Shown here one piece after another: positions 23,027 to 30,524 of a stretch of 64,000 nucleotides of DNA. Location: positions 1,240,001 through 1,304,000 of the forward strand of contig NZ_LT629750.1 in assembly GCF_900105125.1 (NCBI RefSeq). Direction: 5' to 3'. The stretch's first letter is position 1. Each line of letters opens with the position of its first letter. The notes beneath the pieces are model-generated. The model was given only the letters and a program-made list of their open reading frames with translations. It was not told where the DNA came from and ran no database searches. The translations under genes and the position numbers were made by a program. Source of the stretch: Bradyrhizobium canariense (GTDB lineage Bacteria > Pseudomonadota > Alphaproteobacteria > Rhizobiales > Xanthobacteraceae).

Positions 23027-24853
23027 ATGTGCGGCATTGTCGGCATTCTGGGACGCGCTCCAGTGGCGGAGCAACTGGTGGATTCGCTCAAGCGCCTTGA
23101 ATATCGCGGCTATGATTCCGCTGGCGTCGCAACGCTGGAGGGCGATCATCTCGACCGGCGGCGCGCCGAAGGCAAGCTCAGGAATCTCGAAGCCCGGCTG
23201 AGAGCCGAGCCGCTCTCCGGCCATAGTGGCATCGGTCATACGCGCTGGGCCACCCATGGCAAGCCGAACGAGAGCAACGCGCATCCGCACGCGACCGACA
23301 ATGTCGCCGTGGTCCACAACGGCATCATCGAGAATTTCCGCGAACTGCGCGAGAAGCTCGAAAAGCAGGGTGCGAAATTCACCAGCGAAACCGACACCGA
23401 AGTCGTCGCGCATCTCGTCAATTCCTACATCCTCAAGGGAGCCTCGCCGCAGGAGGCAGTAAAAGCGTCGCTGCCGCAATTGCGCGGCGCGTTCGCACTC
23501 GCGTTCCTGTTCAGGGGGCACAGTGATCTGATGATCGGCGCCCGCAAGGGCTCGCCATTGGCGATCGGTCATGGCGACGGCGAGATGTATCTCGGCTCCG
23601 ACGCGATCGCGCTGGCGCCCTTCACCGACACCATCAGCTATCTCGAAGACGGCGACTGGGTGGTGCTGACGCGTGAAGTCGGCGTGATCTATGACGAGCA
23701 TGGTGCGGTGGTGAATCGCGACGTGCTGAAATCCGGCGCCTCGTCATTTCTGGTCGACAAGGCGAATTATCGCCACTTCATGGCCAAGGAAATTCACGAG
23801 CAGCCCGAGGTGGTTGGGCACACGCTGGCGCGTTATATCGACATGGCGAGCGAACGCGTGAAACTGCCGCTCGAGCTGCCGTTCGATTTCAAGGACATCC
23901 AGCGCATTTCGATCGTTGCCTGCGGCACCGCGAGTTATGCGGGATACGTCGCCAAATACTGGTTCGAGCGGCTCGGCCGGATGCCGGTCGAACTCGACGT
24001 CGCCTCCGAATTCCGCTACCGCGAGGCTCCCTTGCGCAAGGGCGATCTGGCGATCTTCATTTCGCAGTCCGGCGAAACCGCCGATACCCTCGCCGCACTT
24101 CGCTACGCGAAGTCGCAGGGCGTGCACACGCTGTCCGTGGTCAACGTGCCGACGTCGACGATCGCGCGCGAAAGCGAGACCGTGCTGCCGACGCTGGCCG
24201 GACCCGAGATCGGGGTCGCTTCGACCAAGGCGTTCACATGCCAGCTGATGGTGCTCGCCTCGATCGCGGTTGCCGCAGGAAAGGCGCGCGGCGAATTGAC
24301 CGACGCCGAGGAAGCTAAACTCGTGCACGGCCTGGTGGAAATTCCTCGCTTGATGGCCGCGGCGCTCGCAACCGAACCGCAGATCGAAAAACTGGCGCGC
24401 GAGATCGCGAAATGCCGCGACGTGCTCTATCTCGGCCGCGGCACCAGCTATCCTTTGGCGCTCGAAGGCGCGCTGAAGCTGAAGGAAATTTCCTACATCC
24501 ACGCGGAGGGCTATGCGGCGGGCGAACTCAAGCACGGGCCGATCGCGCTGATCGACGAGAACATGCCGGTCGTGGTGATCGCGCCGTATGACCGGGTGTT
24601 CGAGAAGACCGTCTCCAACATGCAGGAGGTTGCGGCGCGCGGCGGCAACATCATTCTGATGACCGACGCCAAGGGCGCGGCGGAAGCGACCGTGGAGTCG
24701 CTGGTGACGATTGTATTGCCGGACATGGCCGCGACATTTGCGCCGATGGTCTATGCCGTACCGGTGCAATTGCTGGCCTATCATACCGCTGTCGTCATGG
24801 GCACCGACGTCGATCAGCCCAGAAACCTCGCTAAATCGGTAACGGTCGAATAA
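23027..24853 (+). CDS. glmS: Glutamine:fructose-6-phosphate aminotransferase
   Basis: It converts fructose-6-phosphate and glutamine to glucosamine-6-phosphate, the entry to amino-sugar synthesis. The protein must begin MCGIVGIL so that Cys becomes the N-terminal nucleophile; this fixes the start at 23027, with TTTGGAGA upstream. The class II amidotransferase domain (GHTRWATHG, HNGIIENF) is followed by two SIS sugar-isomerase domains (FISQSGETADTLAALR, STKAFTCQ) and the family C-terminus DQPRNLAKSVTVE. 608 residues. It lies 138 bases after glmU; a GTTAAGC/GCTTAAC hairpin sits between them. I see no glmS ribozyme. Confidence 0.97.
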   Translation: MCGIVGILGRAPVAEQLVDSLKRLEYRGYDSAGVATLEGDHLDRRRAEGKLRNLEARLRAEPLSGHSGIGHTRWATHGKPNESNAHPHATDNVAVVHNGIIENFRELREKLEKQGAKFTSETDTEVVAHLVNSYILKGASPQEAVKASLPQLRGAFALAFLFRGHSDLMIGARKGSPLAIGHGDGEMYLGSDAIALAPFTDTISYLEDGDWVVLTREVGVIYDEHGAVVNRDVLKSGASSFLVDKANYRHFMAKEIHEQPEVVGHTLARYIDMASERVKLPLELPFDFKDIQRISIVACGTASYAGYVAKYWFERLGRMPVELDVASEFRYREAPLRKGDLAIFISQSGETADTLAALRYAKSQGVHTLSVVNVPTSTIARESETVLPTLAGPEIGVASTKAFTCQLMVLASIAVAAGKARGELTDAEEAKLVHGLVEIPRLMAAALATEPQIEKLAREIAKCRDVLYLGRGTSYPLALEGALKLKEISYIHAEGYAAGELKHGPIALIDENMPVVVIAPYDRVFEKTVSNMQEVAARGGNIILMTDAKGAAEATVESLVTIVLPDMAATFAPMVYAVPVQLLAYHTAVVMGTDVDQPRNLAKSVTVE

Positions 24854-24884
24854 GCCTGTCCGCGAAGGAGGGCATGATCCCAAG

Positions 24885-24904
24885 AAATCGGGAGCCGATT
24901 TTTT
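24885..24904 (+). terminator. Intrinsic terminator after glmS
   Basis: AAATCGG / CCGATTT, a 7-bp stem with loop GAG, running into a TTT tract, 31 bases after the glmS stop. Confidence 0.65.
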
Positions 24905-25056
24905 GGCAAAGATCACGGCTAAACAGATAGATAAGCCGGGAGTCTGATCCAGCGAATCCGGATTAAGACCGGCGCTGCGGCTACGCTGGGTCTTCAAAAG
25001 TCAGCTAGAATGGCTTAGCTGAGTAGTTGCCGCTCCGATTGACCCCTGGGAACCCG

Positions 25057-25830
25057 ATGAACCGCGACGATCTAACCCCGACCGTGCCACCGGCGGAACT
25101 CCCACCGGCTGCCCCGCGGGGCTTCACCGCCCGATTCCGGAACTACTTCCTGACCGGGCTGATCGTGGCCGGTCCGATCGCGATCACCTTCTACCTGACC
25201 TGGTGGTTTGTGACCTGGGTCGATGGTTTGGTGCGGCCCTTTGTTCCCGTCGCCTATCGCCCGGAAACCTATCTGCCGTTTGGTCTGCCGGGTTCCGGGC
25301 TCGTCGTCGCCGTGATTGCGCTGACCCTGCTGGGCTTTCTGACCCACAATTTGATCGGGCGGACGCTGGTCGATCTCGGCGAGAAATTACTCGGCCGCAT
25401 GCCGGTGGTGCGCGCGATCTATCGCGGCCTGAAACAGGTGTTCGAGACGCTGTTTTCGGGGCAAGGGTCGAGCTTTCGCCGGGTTGGCCTCGTCGAATTT
25501 CCCTCGCCGGGCATGTGGTCGATAGTGCTGATTTCGCAGGCGCCAAGCGTGGAGATCGCCAACAGCCTTCCGGGCCAGGAGGAGCACATCTCGGTGTTCC
25601 TGCCGTGTGCTCCGAACCCGACCACGGGCTTTTTCTTCTATGTGCCCAAGAGCAAGATCATCGAGGTCGAGATGAGCGCCGAAGACGCCGCGACCCTGAT
25701 CATGTCCGCGGGCGTGGTGCAGCCCGGCTCCGATCAACAGAAGAAGGTCGCCGCGCTAGCCGGGATGGCGAATGCTGCGCGGGTCGCGAACGCGTCGACG
25801 CTGCAGCCGGTATCGGCGAAGGTGGATTGA
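25057..25830 (+). CDS. DUF502 family membrane protein
   Basis: 257 residues from MNRDDLTPTVPPAEL. Two membrane spans (about 32-54 and 78-100) flank a short periplasmic loop with VPVAYRPETYLPFG. The motifs GRTLVDLGEKLLGRMPVVRA and IYRGLKQVFETLF, then PNPTTGFFFYVP, are characteristic of DUF502 proteins. Function unknown; plant homologues (COV) affect vascular patterning. The gene is bounded by the glmS terminator upstream and a palindromic repeat downstream. Confidence 0.85.
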   Translation: MNRDDLTPTVPPAELPPAAPRGFTARFRNYFLTGLIVAGPIAITFYLTWWFVTWVDGLVRPFVPVAYRPETYLPFGLPGSGLVVAVIALTLLGFLTHNLIGRTLVDLGEKLLGRMPVVRAIYRGLKQVFETLFSGQGSSFRRVGLVEFPSPGMWSIVLISQAPSVEIANSLPGQEEHISVFLPCAPNPTTGFFFYVPKSKIIEVEMSAEDAATLIMSAGVVQPGSDQQKKVAALAGMANAARVANASTLQPVSAKVD

Positions 25831-25839
25831 CGTAAGATT

Positions 25840-25941
25840 GTCGTTCCGGGGCGCGAATGAAATGAGCGAACCCGGAACCTCGAGATTCCCCGATGCGCAA
25901 TTGCCCGCCTGAGGTCTGCGCTTCGCGCATCCCGGAATGAC
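25840..25941. repeat. Palindromic intergenic repeat
   Basis: Terminal arms GTCGTTCCGGG and CCCGGAATGAC (one mismatch) enclose about 80 bases with internal symmetric segments such as GAACCCGGAACCTCGAGATTC. It lies between two convergent genes. The pattern matches the short palindromic repeats scattered in Bradyrhizobium-type genomes. It could act as a bidirectional terminator. Confidence 0.6.
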
Positions 25942-25949
25942 AGAGGCTA

Positions 25950-28058
25950 TTACCCCGCTCCGATCAACGGCAACGCTTCGTCCCGCTCGAACAGATAGAG
26001 CAGGCATCGTAGCGCTTCACCACGTTCGCCCTTCAGTTTCGGATCGTCTTTCATGATGCGCAGCGCTTCGTCGCGCGCTTGCGTGATGAGCTGGCCGTGA
26101 ACGTCGGGGCGCGCGATGCGATAACCGGGCAGGCCGCTCTGGCGGACGCCGAGCACATCGCCTTCGCCGCGCAGCCTCAGATCTTCCTCCGCAATTCGAA
26201 AGCCATCGGTGGTCTCCCGGATGACTTTCAGCCGCGCCGTGGACATCTCGTTCAGCGGTTCGCTGTAGAGCAGCAGACAGGTCGAGGCCTCGGAACCGCG
26301 GCCGATGCGGCCGCGCAATTGATGCAATTGCGCCAGCCCGAAGCGCTCGGCGTTTTCGATCACCATGATGGTTGCCGCGGGAACGTCGACGCCGACTTCG
26401 ACCACGGTGGTCGCCACCAGCAGGCCGATATCATGGGCCGCGAACTGCGCCATCACGCGGTCCTTCTCGGTGCCCTTCATCTGGCCGTGCACCAGACCGA
26501 CGCGATCGCCGAAGCGCTTTTGCAGGCTTTCGAATCGCTCGTTGGCGTTGGTCAAATGATCTGTGCCTTCCGCCTCGGACTCTTCCACGAGCGGACAGAT
26601 CCAGTAGACCAGCTTGCCGGCCGACAGCGCGCGGCCGACGGCATCGATGACTTCCTCGAGGCGGCTATTCGGTACTGTGCGGGTGTCGATCGGCTGCCGT
26701 CCTGCCGGCTTTTCACGCAGTTCCGAGACGTCCATATCGCCGAAATAGGTCAGCACCAGCGTGCGCGGAATCGGCGTCGCGCTGAGCACCAGCACGTCGA
26801 CGGCTTCGCCTTTGCCGGTCAGCGCCAGCCGTTCGCGCACGCCGAAACGGTGCTGTTCATCGACAACGGCCAGCGCGAGCGCCTTGAACACCACATCATC
26901 CTGGATCAGCGCATGTGTGCCGACCAGAAAATCGATCTCGCCGGCCGCAAGCTGTGCCAATATCTCGCGCCGCTCCTTGCCCTTTTCGCGGCCGGTGAGG
27001 ATCGCCACGCGAAACCCGGCGCGTTCGGCCAGCGGCGTGATTGTCTTGATGTGCTGGCGCGCCAAAATCTCGGTCGGCGCCATGAGCGCGGCCTGCTTGC
27101 CGACTTCGGCGACGGCGGCGGCCGCAAGCAGCGCCACCACGGTCTTGCCCGATCCGACGTCGCCTTGCAGCAGCCTGAGCATGCGGATCGGCTGGCGCAG
27201 ATCGTCAGAGATCGCGGCTGCCGCCTGTTGCTGTGACAGCGTCAACGCATAGGGCAGCGCGTCGATGATCTTGTTGCGCAAATGGCCGTCGCCGGCATGG
27301 CGGTCTCCCGCAGGGCGGCGCAACTGCGCGCGCACCAGCGCCAGCGCCAATTGGCCGGCCAGCAGTTCATCGAAGGCCAGCCGCGACCAGAACCGACCGT
27401 CGGGCAGGATATCGGTCATCTCAATCGGGATATGGACGCGGTTCAGCGCCTCGGCGATGTCAGGAAATTTGCAGCGCCGGACAATCTCCGGACTTATCCA
27501 CTCGGGAAGACTGGGCAGCTTTTGCAGCGCCTGCGCCATCGCCCGCCGCAACGAGCCCAGCGCCAGTCCCTCGGTGAGCGGATAGACGGGATCGATGCCG
27601 GAGAGTTGTGCGAAAGCGGCCTCGTCCACGACGCGATCCGGATGCACGATTTGCGGCACTCCGTCGAACATCTGCAAGGTGCCGGAGACGTAGCGCTTGG
27701 CGCCGACCGGCAGCAGTTTCTCGACATAGCCCGGCTGCGCCCGGAAGTAGGTCAGCACCACATCGCCGGTATCATCGCTGGCATAGACCAGATGCGGCGC
27801 GCGCGAGCGTCCGGGCGGCGCCGGCCGATGGCGGTCCACAGTGACTTCCAGCGTCACGATGGTTCCGGCCACGGCCTCGCGGATTTTCGGCCGCGCACGG
27901 CGATCGATCACGCTCGAAGGCAGATGCAGCAAGAGATCGACCAGCCGAGGCGTCTCATCGCGGCCGAGCAGATAGCGGAATAGCTTGTCCTGCTTCGGCC
28001 CGACGCCAGTAAGGCTCGTGACCGGTGCAAACAGCGGGTTGAGCAGAGGAGGGCGCAT
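25950..28058 (-). CDS. recG: ATP-dependent DNA helicase RecG
   Basis: It remodels stalled forks and branched DNA. An N-terminal wedge domain with oligonucleotide-binding fold is followed by a helicase core: Walker A LQGDVGSGKTVVALLAA (about 290-306), the DEAH-box variant VVDEQHRFG, motif III LSATPIPRTL, and the C-terminal RecG motifs LHQLRGRIGRGSEASTCLLL. About 702 residues, normal for the family. ATG 28058 is used. Its promoter region faces the toxin-antitoxin pair. Confidence 0.95.
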   Translation of the reverse strand: MRPPLLNPLFAPVTSLTGVGPKQDKLFRYLLGRDETPRLVDLLLHLPSSVIDRRARPKIREAVAGTIVTLEVTVDRHRPAPPGRSRAPHLVYASDDTGDVVLTYFRAQPGYVEKLLPVGAKRYVSGTLQMFDGVPQIVHPDRVVDEAAFAQLSGIDPVYPLTEGLALGSLRRAMAQALQKLPSLPEWISPEIVRRCKFPDIAEALNRVHIPIEMTDILPDGRFWSRLAFDELLAGQLALALVRAQLRRPAGDRHAGDGHLRNKIIDALPYALTLSQQQAAAAISDDLRQPIRMLRLLQGDVGSGKTVVALLAAAAVAEVGKQAALMAPTEILARQHIKTITPLAERAGFRVAILTGREKGKERREILAQLAAGEIDFLVGTHALIQDDVVFKALALAVVDEQHRFGVRERLALTGKGEAVDVLVLSATPIPRTLVLTYFGDMDVSELREKPAGRQPIDTRTVPNSRLEEVIDAVGRALSAGKLVYWICPLVEESEAEGTDHLTNANERFESLQKRFGDRVGLVHGQMKGTEKDRVMAQFAAHDIGLLVATTVVEVGVDVPAATIMVIENAERFGLAQLHQLRGRIGRGSEASTCLLLYSEPLNEMSTARLKVIRETTDGFRIAEEDLRLRGEGDVLGVRQSGLPGYRIARPDVHGQLITQARDEALRIMKDDPKLKGERGEALRCLLYLFERDEALPLIGAG

Positions 28059-28185
28059 CACAAAAGCCTAAGACCGTTTCCGCTCGTCATGCCCGGCTTT
28101 ACGTCGGGCATCCACGTTTTTTTTTCGATCGCTGAGCGAACTAGGTCTGCAGTTGGCCGCGGAACAGCAGTTTGACGATCTCGAA

Positions 28186-28210
28186 ATTCTGGCTATATTA
28201 TAGCCAGAAT
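28186..28210. promoter_or_regulatory. Perfect palindrome, likely toxin-antitoxin operator
   Basis: ATTCTGGCTATA, one T, then TATAGCCAGAAT: a perfect 12-bp inverted repeat that ends on the first bases of the toxin start codon. Type II toxin-antitoxin complexes usually repress their own operon through such palindromes. No ribosome binding site precedes the toxin, and the palindrome itself contains a TATATTAT -10-like stretch, so the mRNA may be leaderless or nearly so. Confidence 0.7.
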
Positions 28211-28502
28211 GGCTTTCGTGATCGTCTTGGCCCCGGAGGCTGTCGAGGACTATAAGCGGCTGAGCGCGCGCGTACGGGCCGAGATACGGGCCGCGCTGGA
28301 AACGCATCTGCGGCACGAGCCGGAAAAACTGAGCCGAAGCCGGATCAAGCGATTGCGTGGACTCCGTCAGCCCCAATATCGGCTTCGCGTCGGCGATGTA
28401 AGAATATTCTATGATGTGACAGACACGACCGTCCAGGTTTTGGCGATCGTTTCCAAACAGGAGGCAAGCGTATGGCTCGCACAATTCGCAAATCCGGAGT
28501 GA
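28209..28502 (+). CDS. RelE/ParE-family toxin
   Basis: 97 residues beginning MAFVIVLAPEAVEDYKRLSA. The compact RelE fold pattern includes RAEIRAALETHLRHEP, LRGLRQPQYRLRVGDVRIFY and a C-terminal strand VLAIVSKQEA. The R-x-G-D-(V/Y)-R-(I/V)-(F/Y)-Y motif is typical of the RelE superfamily. Members are mRNA interferases (RelE) or gyrase poisons (ParE); the target cannot be told from sequence. The toxin gene comes first and overlaps the antitoxin by 31 bases, the reverse of the usual order. Confidence 0.85.
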   Translation: MAFVIVLAPEAVEDYKRLSARVRAEIRAALETHLRHEPEKLSRSRIKRLRGLRQPQYRLRVGDVRIFYDVTDTTVQVLAIVSKQEASVWLAQFANPE

Positions 28503-28756
28503 AAGCGACCAAGGAAGTTGCACTGTCCGAGATCAAGGATGATTTATCCTGGTATCTTCGCCAAGCCGAAACGCAGGAGATCGTCATCACACGCCACGGC
28601 AAGCCGGCTGGCGTGCTGATCGGTTTCGAATCGGAGGAAGACTGGTTCGAGTATCGACTGCAAAACGATCCCCGCTTCTTGCATCGGATCGATCAAGCGC
28701 GCAGCAGTCTGCTTGCCGGACGCGGGCTGAAGCTGGAGGACATCGATTTGGAATAA
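28472..28756 (+). CDS. Phd/YefM-type antitoxin
   Basis: 94 residues. The N-terminal Phd/YefM-like DNA-binding part (VALSEIKDDLSWYLRQAETQ, then EIVITRHGKPAGVLIGFES) is followed by a flexible acidic tail (LLAGRGLKLEDIDLE) suited to wrapping the toxin. It neutralises the toxin encoded just upstream and should bind the palindrome at 28186-28210. The gene starts inside the toxin ORF, so translation is coupled. Confidence 0.85.
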   Translation: MARTIRKSGVKATKEVALSEIKDDLSWYLRQAETQEIVITRHGKPAGVLIGFESEEDWFEYRLQNDPRFLHRIDQARSSLLAGRGLKLEDIDLE

Positions 28757-28792
28757 CCGGCGGCCATGACATGTTTACCGGTCAAGCCGCGC

Positions 28793-29359
28793 TTACGATC
28801 CGATCACAACATAATGGCGCGCGGTTCCGGCAAACCGCTCATGAGCTTGATATCGACGATGGATGTAGGACTTAACTTCGGCTGTATCTTCGGCAATAAG
28901 CATTGCGACTTCATCGGTATTTTCTAGCATCCAGCGTTCCACGCGACGGATCGCGGCGAAAAACGCGCCGGCAAAGGTCATCACTCTAATGTCCTTTTCC
29001 TTCAGGCCGGGGTTGACGTGGAGAAGCCATTGACGCACCGCGCCTCGGTTTTCATAGCCAACTACGATTGGCAGGCCGAACAGTGCGGGTATTTCGGCAA
29101 GTTCGCCGAGCAACGTCAGCCTTTTCTTTAGAGGCCATGTCGCGCGGGGAAAAAGCCCGTGACCGTGCCAAATATCCTTGGCGTGAAAGACGATTGGCGG
29201 ACCGGAATGCTTGCGAAAATACTTCTTCGATAGTTGAGCAAAATGAGACTCCAAATCGCGCCAACGACGGTCGGGGTTCACGATTACGCCGGCCACGACT
29301 ATAAATGGCTCCTGAGCCTCATTCGAAATCCCGGCTTCGTCCAAATAGACCAGTTGCAT
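28793..29359 (-). CDS. DUF3800 protein, probably truncated
   Basis: 188 residues from MQLVYLDEAGISNEAQEPFI, with GAAGGGA about 10 bases upstream of ATG 29359. The opening YLDEAG is the hallmark of DUF3800 (an RNase-H-like fold common in accessory DNA), with IVFHAKDIWHG further in. Typical members are 230-300 residues and end with an (S)xxLQLAD(L/F) segment. Here the protein stops at ARHYVVIGS, so the catalytic C-terminus appears missing. It lies 37 bases from the antitoxin stop, convergently. Confidence 0.7.
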   Translation of the reverse strand: MQLVYLDEAGISNEAQEPFIVVAGVIVNPDRRWRDLESHFAQLSKKYFRKHSGPPIVFHAKDIWHGHGLFPRATWPLKKRLTLLGELAEIPALFGLPIVVGYENRGAVRQWLLHVNPGLKEKDIRVMTFAGAFFAAIRRVERWMLENTDEVAMLIAEDTAEVKSYIHRRYQAHERFAGTARHYVVIGS

Positions 29360-30233
29360 GAACGTATGTCCCTTCAACGGCTGACCGCTGATGCTCAAGG
29401 GACGGCGAATTGCGGATCATTTCCGCTCCCTTGCAACGGGAAGTCTATCCCGCTGGTTTTGTGACATACAATGCCCCCTTGCGGAGAGGGCATCTGACCG
29501 AAGGCCCCGGGCGTCCCTGCGCGTTGCGGCGGCGAGACCACCAGGCGTAAGCGCTGGAATACGGGGTCAAACCCGCGACGGCGGTTTCGATCGATGCCGC
29601 TGCCGCTGCTTTCGTCGGACGTGATTTGCCCGACGGGCTCCCACCAATGCGGCCTGTCCACCCCCATTTTCAAAAATATTCCTGTTCACGCCTGCCTCAA
29701 ATCACCTCCATATCCGCCGCCGTCTCGTCCCACATGAGGGGCGGCTCGCGATCGTCACGGACGCGGGGCGGGATGCGATGGACGCTGATAGCGTTGCAGA
29801 CGAGCGGCGCTGACGCGGACGACGAAGTCGTGTGGTCCTGACGCCCCGATGCTGGCGTCAAGTCGGCGGTTTTCCGCCGATGACGGTGGCAACAAAGCCC
29901 GGTCACCGGGGAGAGCGCGAAATAAGCCGTTAAAACCATTGCGTGCGGGAATGCCGGGTGATTCCGGTGAACCTGTGGTGACTAACTCGTGTGTTTTCTA
30001 CTTTTACACACGAGGCTGCGGGTGCGGCGGGCACCCGGCATTCCCCACGCCCTCTGCCGGGTGAAACGATCGTCAAAGCTCGGGCGCCTCGCGCCGCGGG
30101 AACGCAAAGCTGTGTCAACAGGCCAGTCAGCCGATTTTGCAGGGCGATCAGCTACTGACATTGCCCGATCCCGACGCTATACCAACCCCGCCCGGCACGT
30201 CCGGGCTTTTGGCGTTCGGATGGAAATGAAAGA
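29360..30233. other. Repeat-rich intergenic region
   Basis: About 870 bases with no convincing gene. Frames here (for instance minus 29697-29939, containing ISVHRIPPRVRDDREPP) look like translated dispersed repeats of the kind seen many times in Bradyrhizobium genomes. A nested inverted repeat lies at 29947-30045. This insert, with the toxin-antitoxin and DUF3800 genes, separates recG from sdhE-mfd. Confidence 0.5.
29947..30045. repeat. Nested inverted repeat
   Basis: Outer arms GGGAATGCCGGGTG (29947-29960) and CACCCGGCATTCCC (30032-30045) are perfect 14-bp complements. Inside, CTCGTGTGT (29986-29994) and ACACACGAG (30006-30014) form a second perfect 9-bp stem. The 99-base unit would fold as a two-tier hairpin in RNA or single-stranded DNA. 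Confidence 0.75.
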
Positions 30234-30524
30234 ATGACCGGATCGACACGATCGAGCGGCGGCCTCGATGACCGCCGCAAGCGGCTGCTGTTTCGCTGTT
30301 GGCACCGCGGTACCCGCGAGATGGATCTGATCCTCGGCCGGTTCGCGGACGCCGAGATTACGCACCTCGACGACCTTGAGTTGGCCGAGTTGGAGCGTCT
30401 GATCGAGGTGCCTGATCCCGATCTCTACGCCGCGCTGACCGGCGACAAGCCACTTGCACCTGAATATGCGGGCCCGCTGTTTGAGCACATCAAAGCATTT
30501 CGAGCCGTGGATCACGAGGCATGA
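30234..30524 (+). CDS. sdhE: FAD assembly factor SdhE
   Basis: 96 residues with the family signature RRKRLLFRCWHRGTREMDLI followed by LGRFAD. SdhE promotes covalent FAD attachment to the succinate dehydrogenase flavoprotein in the cytoplasm. The HRG motif needed for this is intact (about residues 24-26). Its last four bases overlap the mfd start (ATGA), so the two genes are co-expressed. Confidence 0.92.
   Translation: MTGSTRSSGGLDDRRKRLLFRCWHRGTREMDLILGRFADAEITHLDDLELAELERLIEVPDPDLYAALTGDKPLAPEYAGPLFEHIKAFRAVDHEA

Noticed and set aside
26079..27236. Plus frame of 385 codons opposite recG
   Set aside because: Shadow of recG; composition is typical of antisense reads.
29697..29939. Minus ORF with ISVHRIPPRVRDDREPP
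   Set aside because: I recognise this as a translated dispersed repeat rather than a gene.
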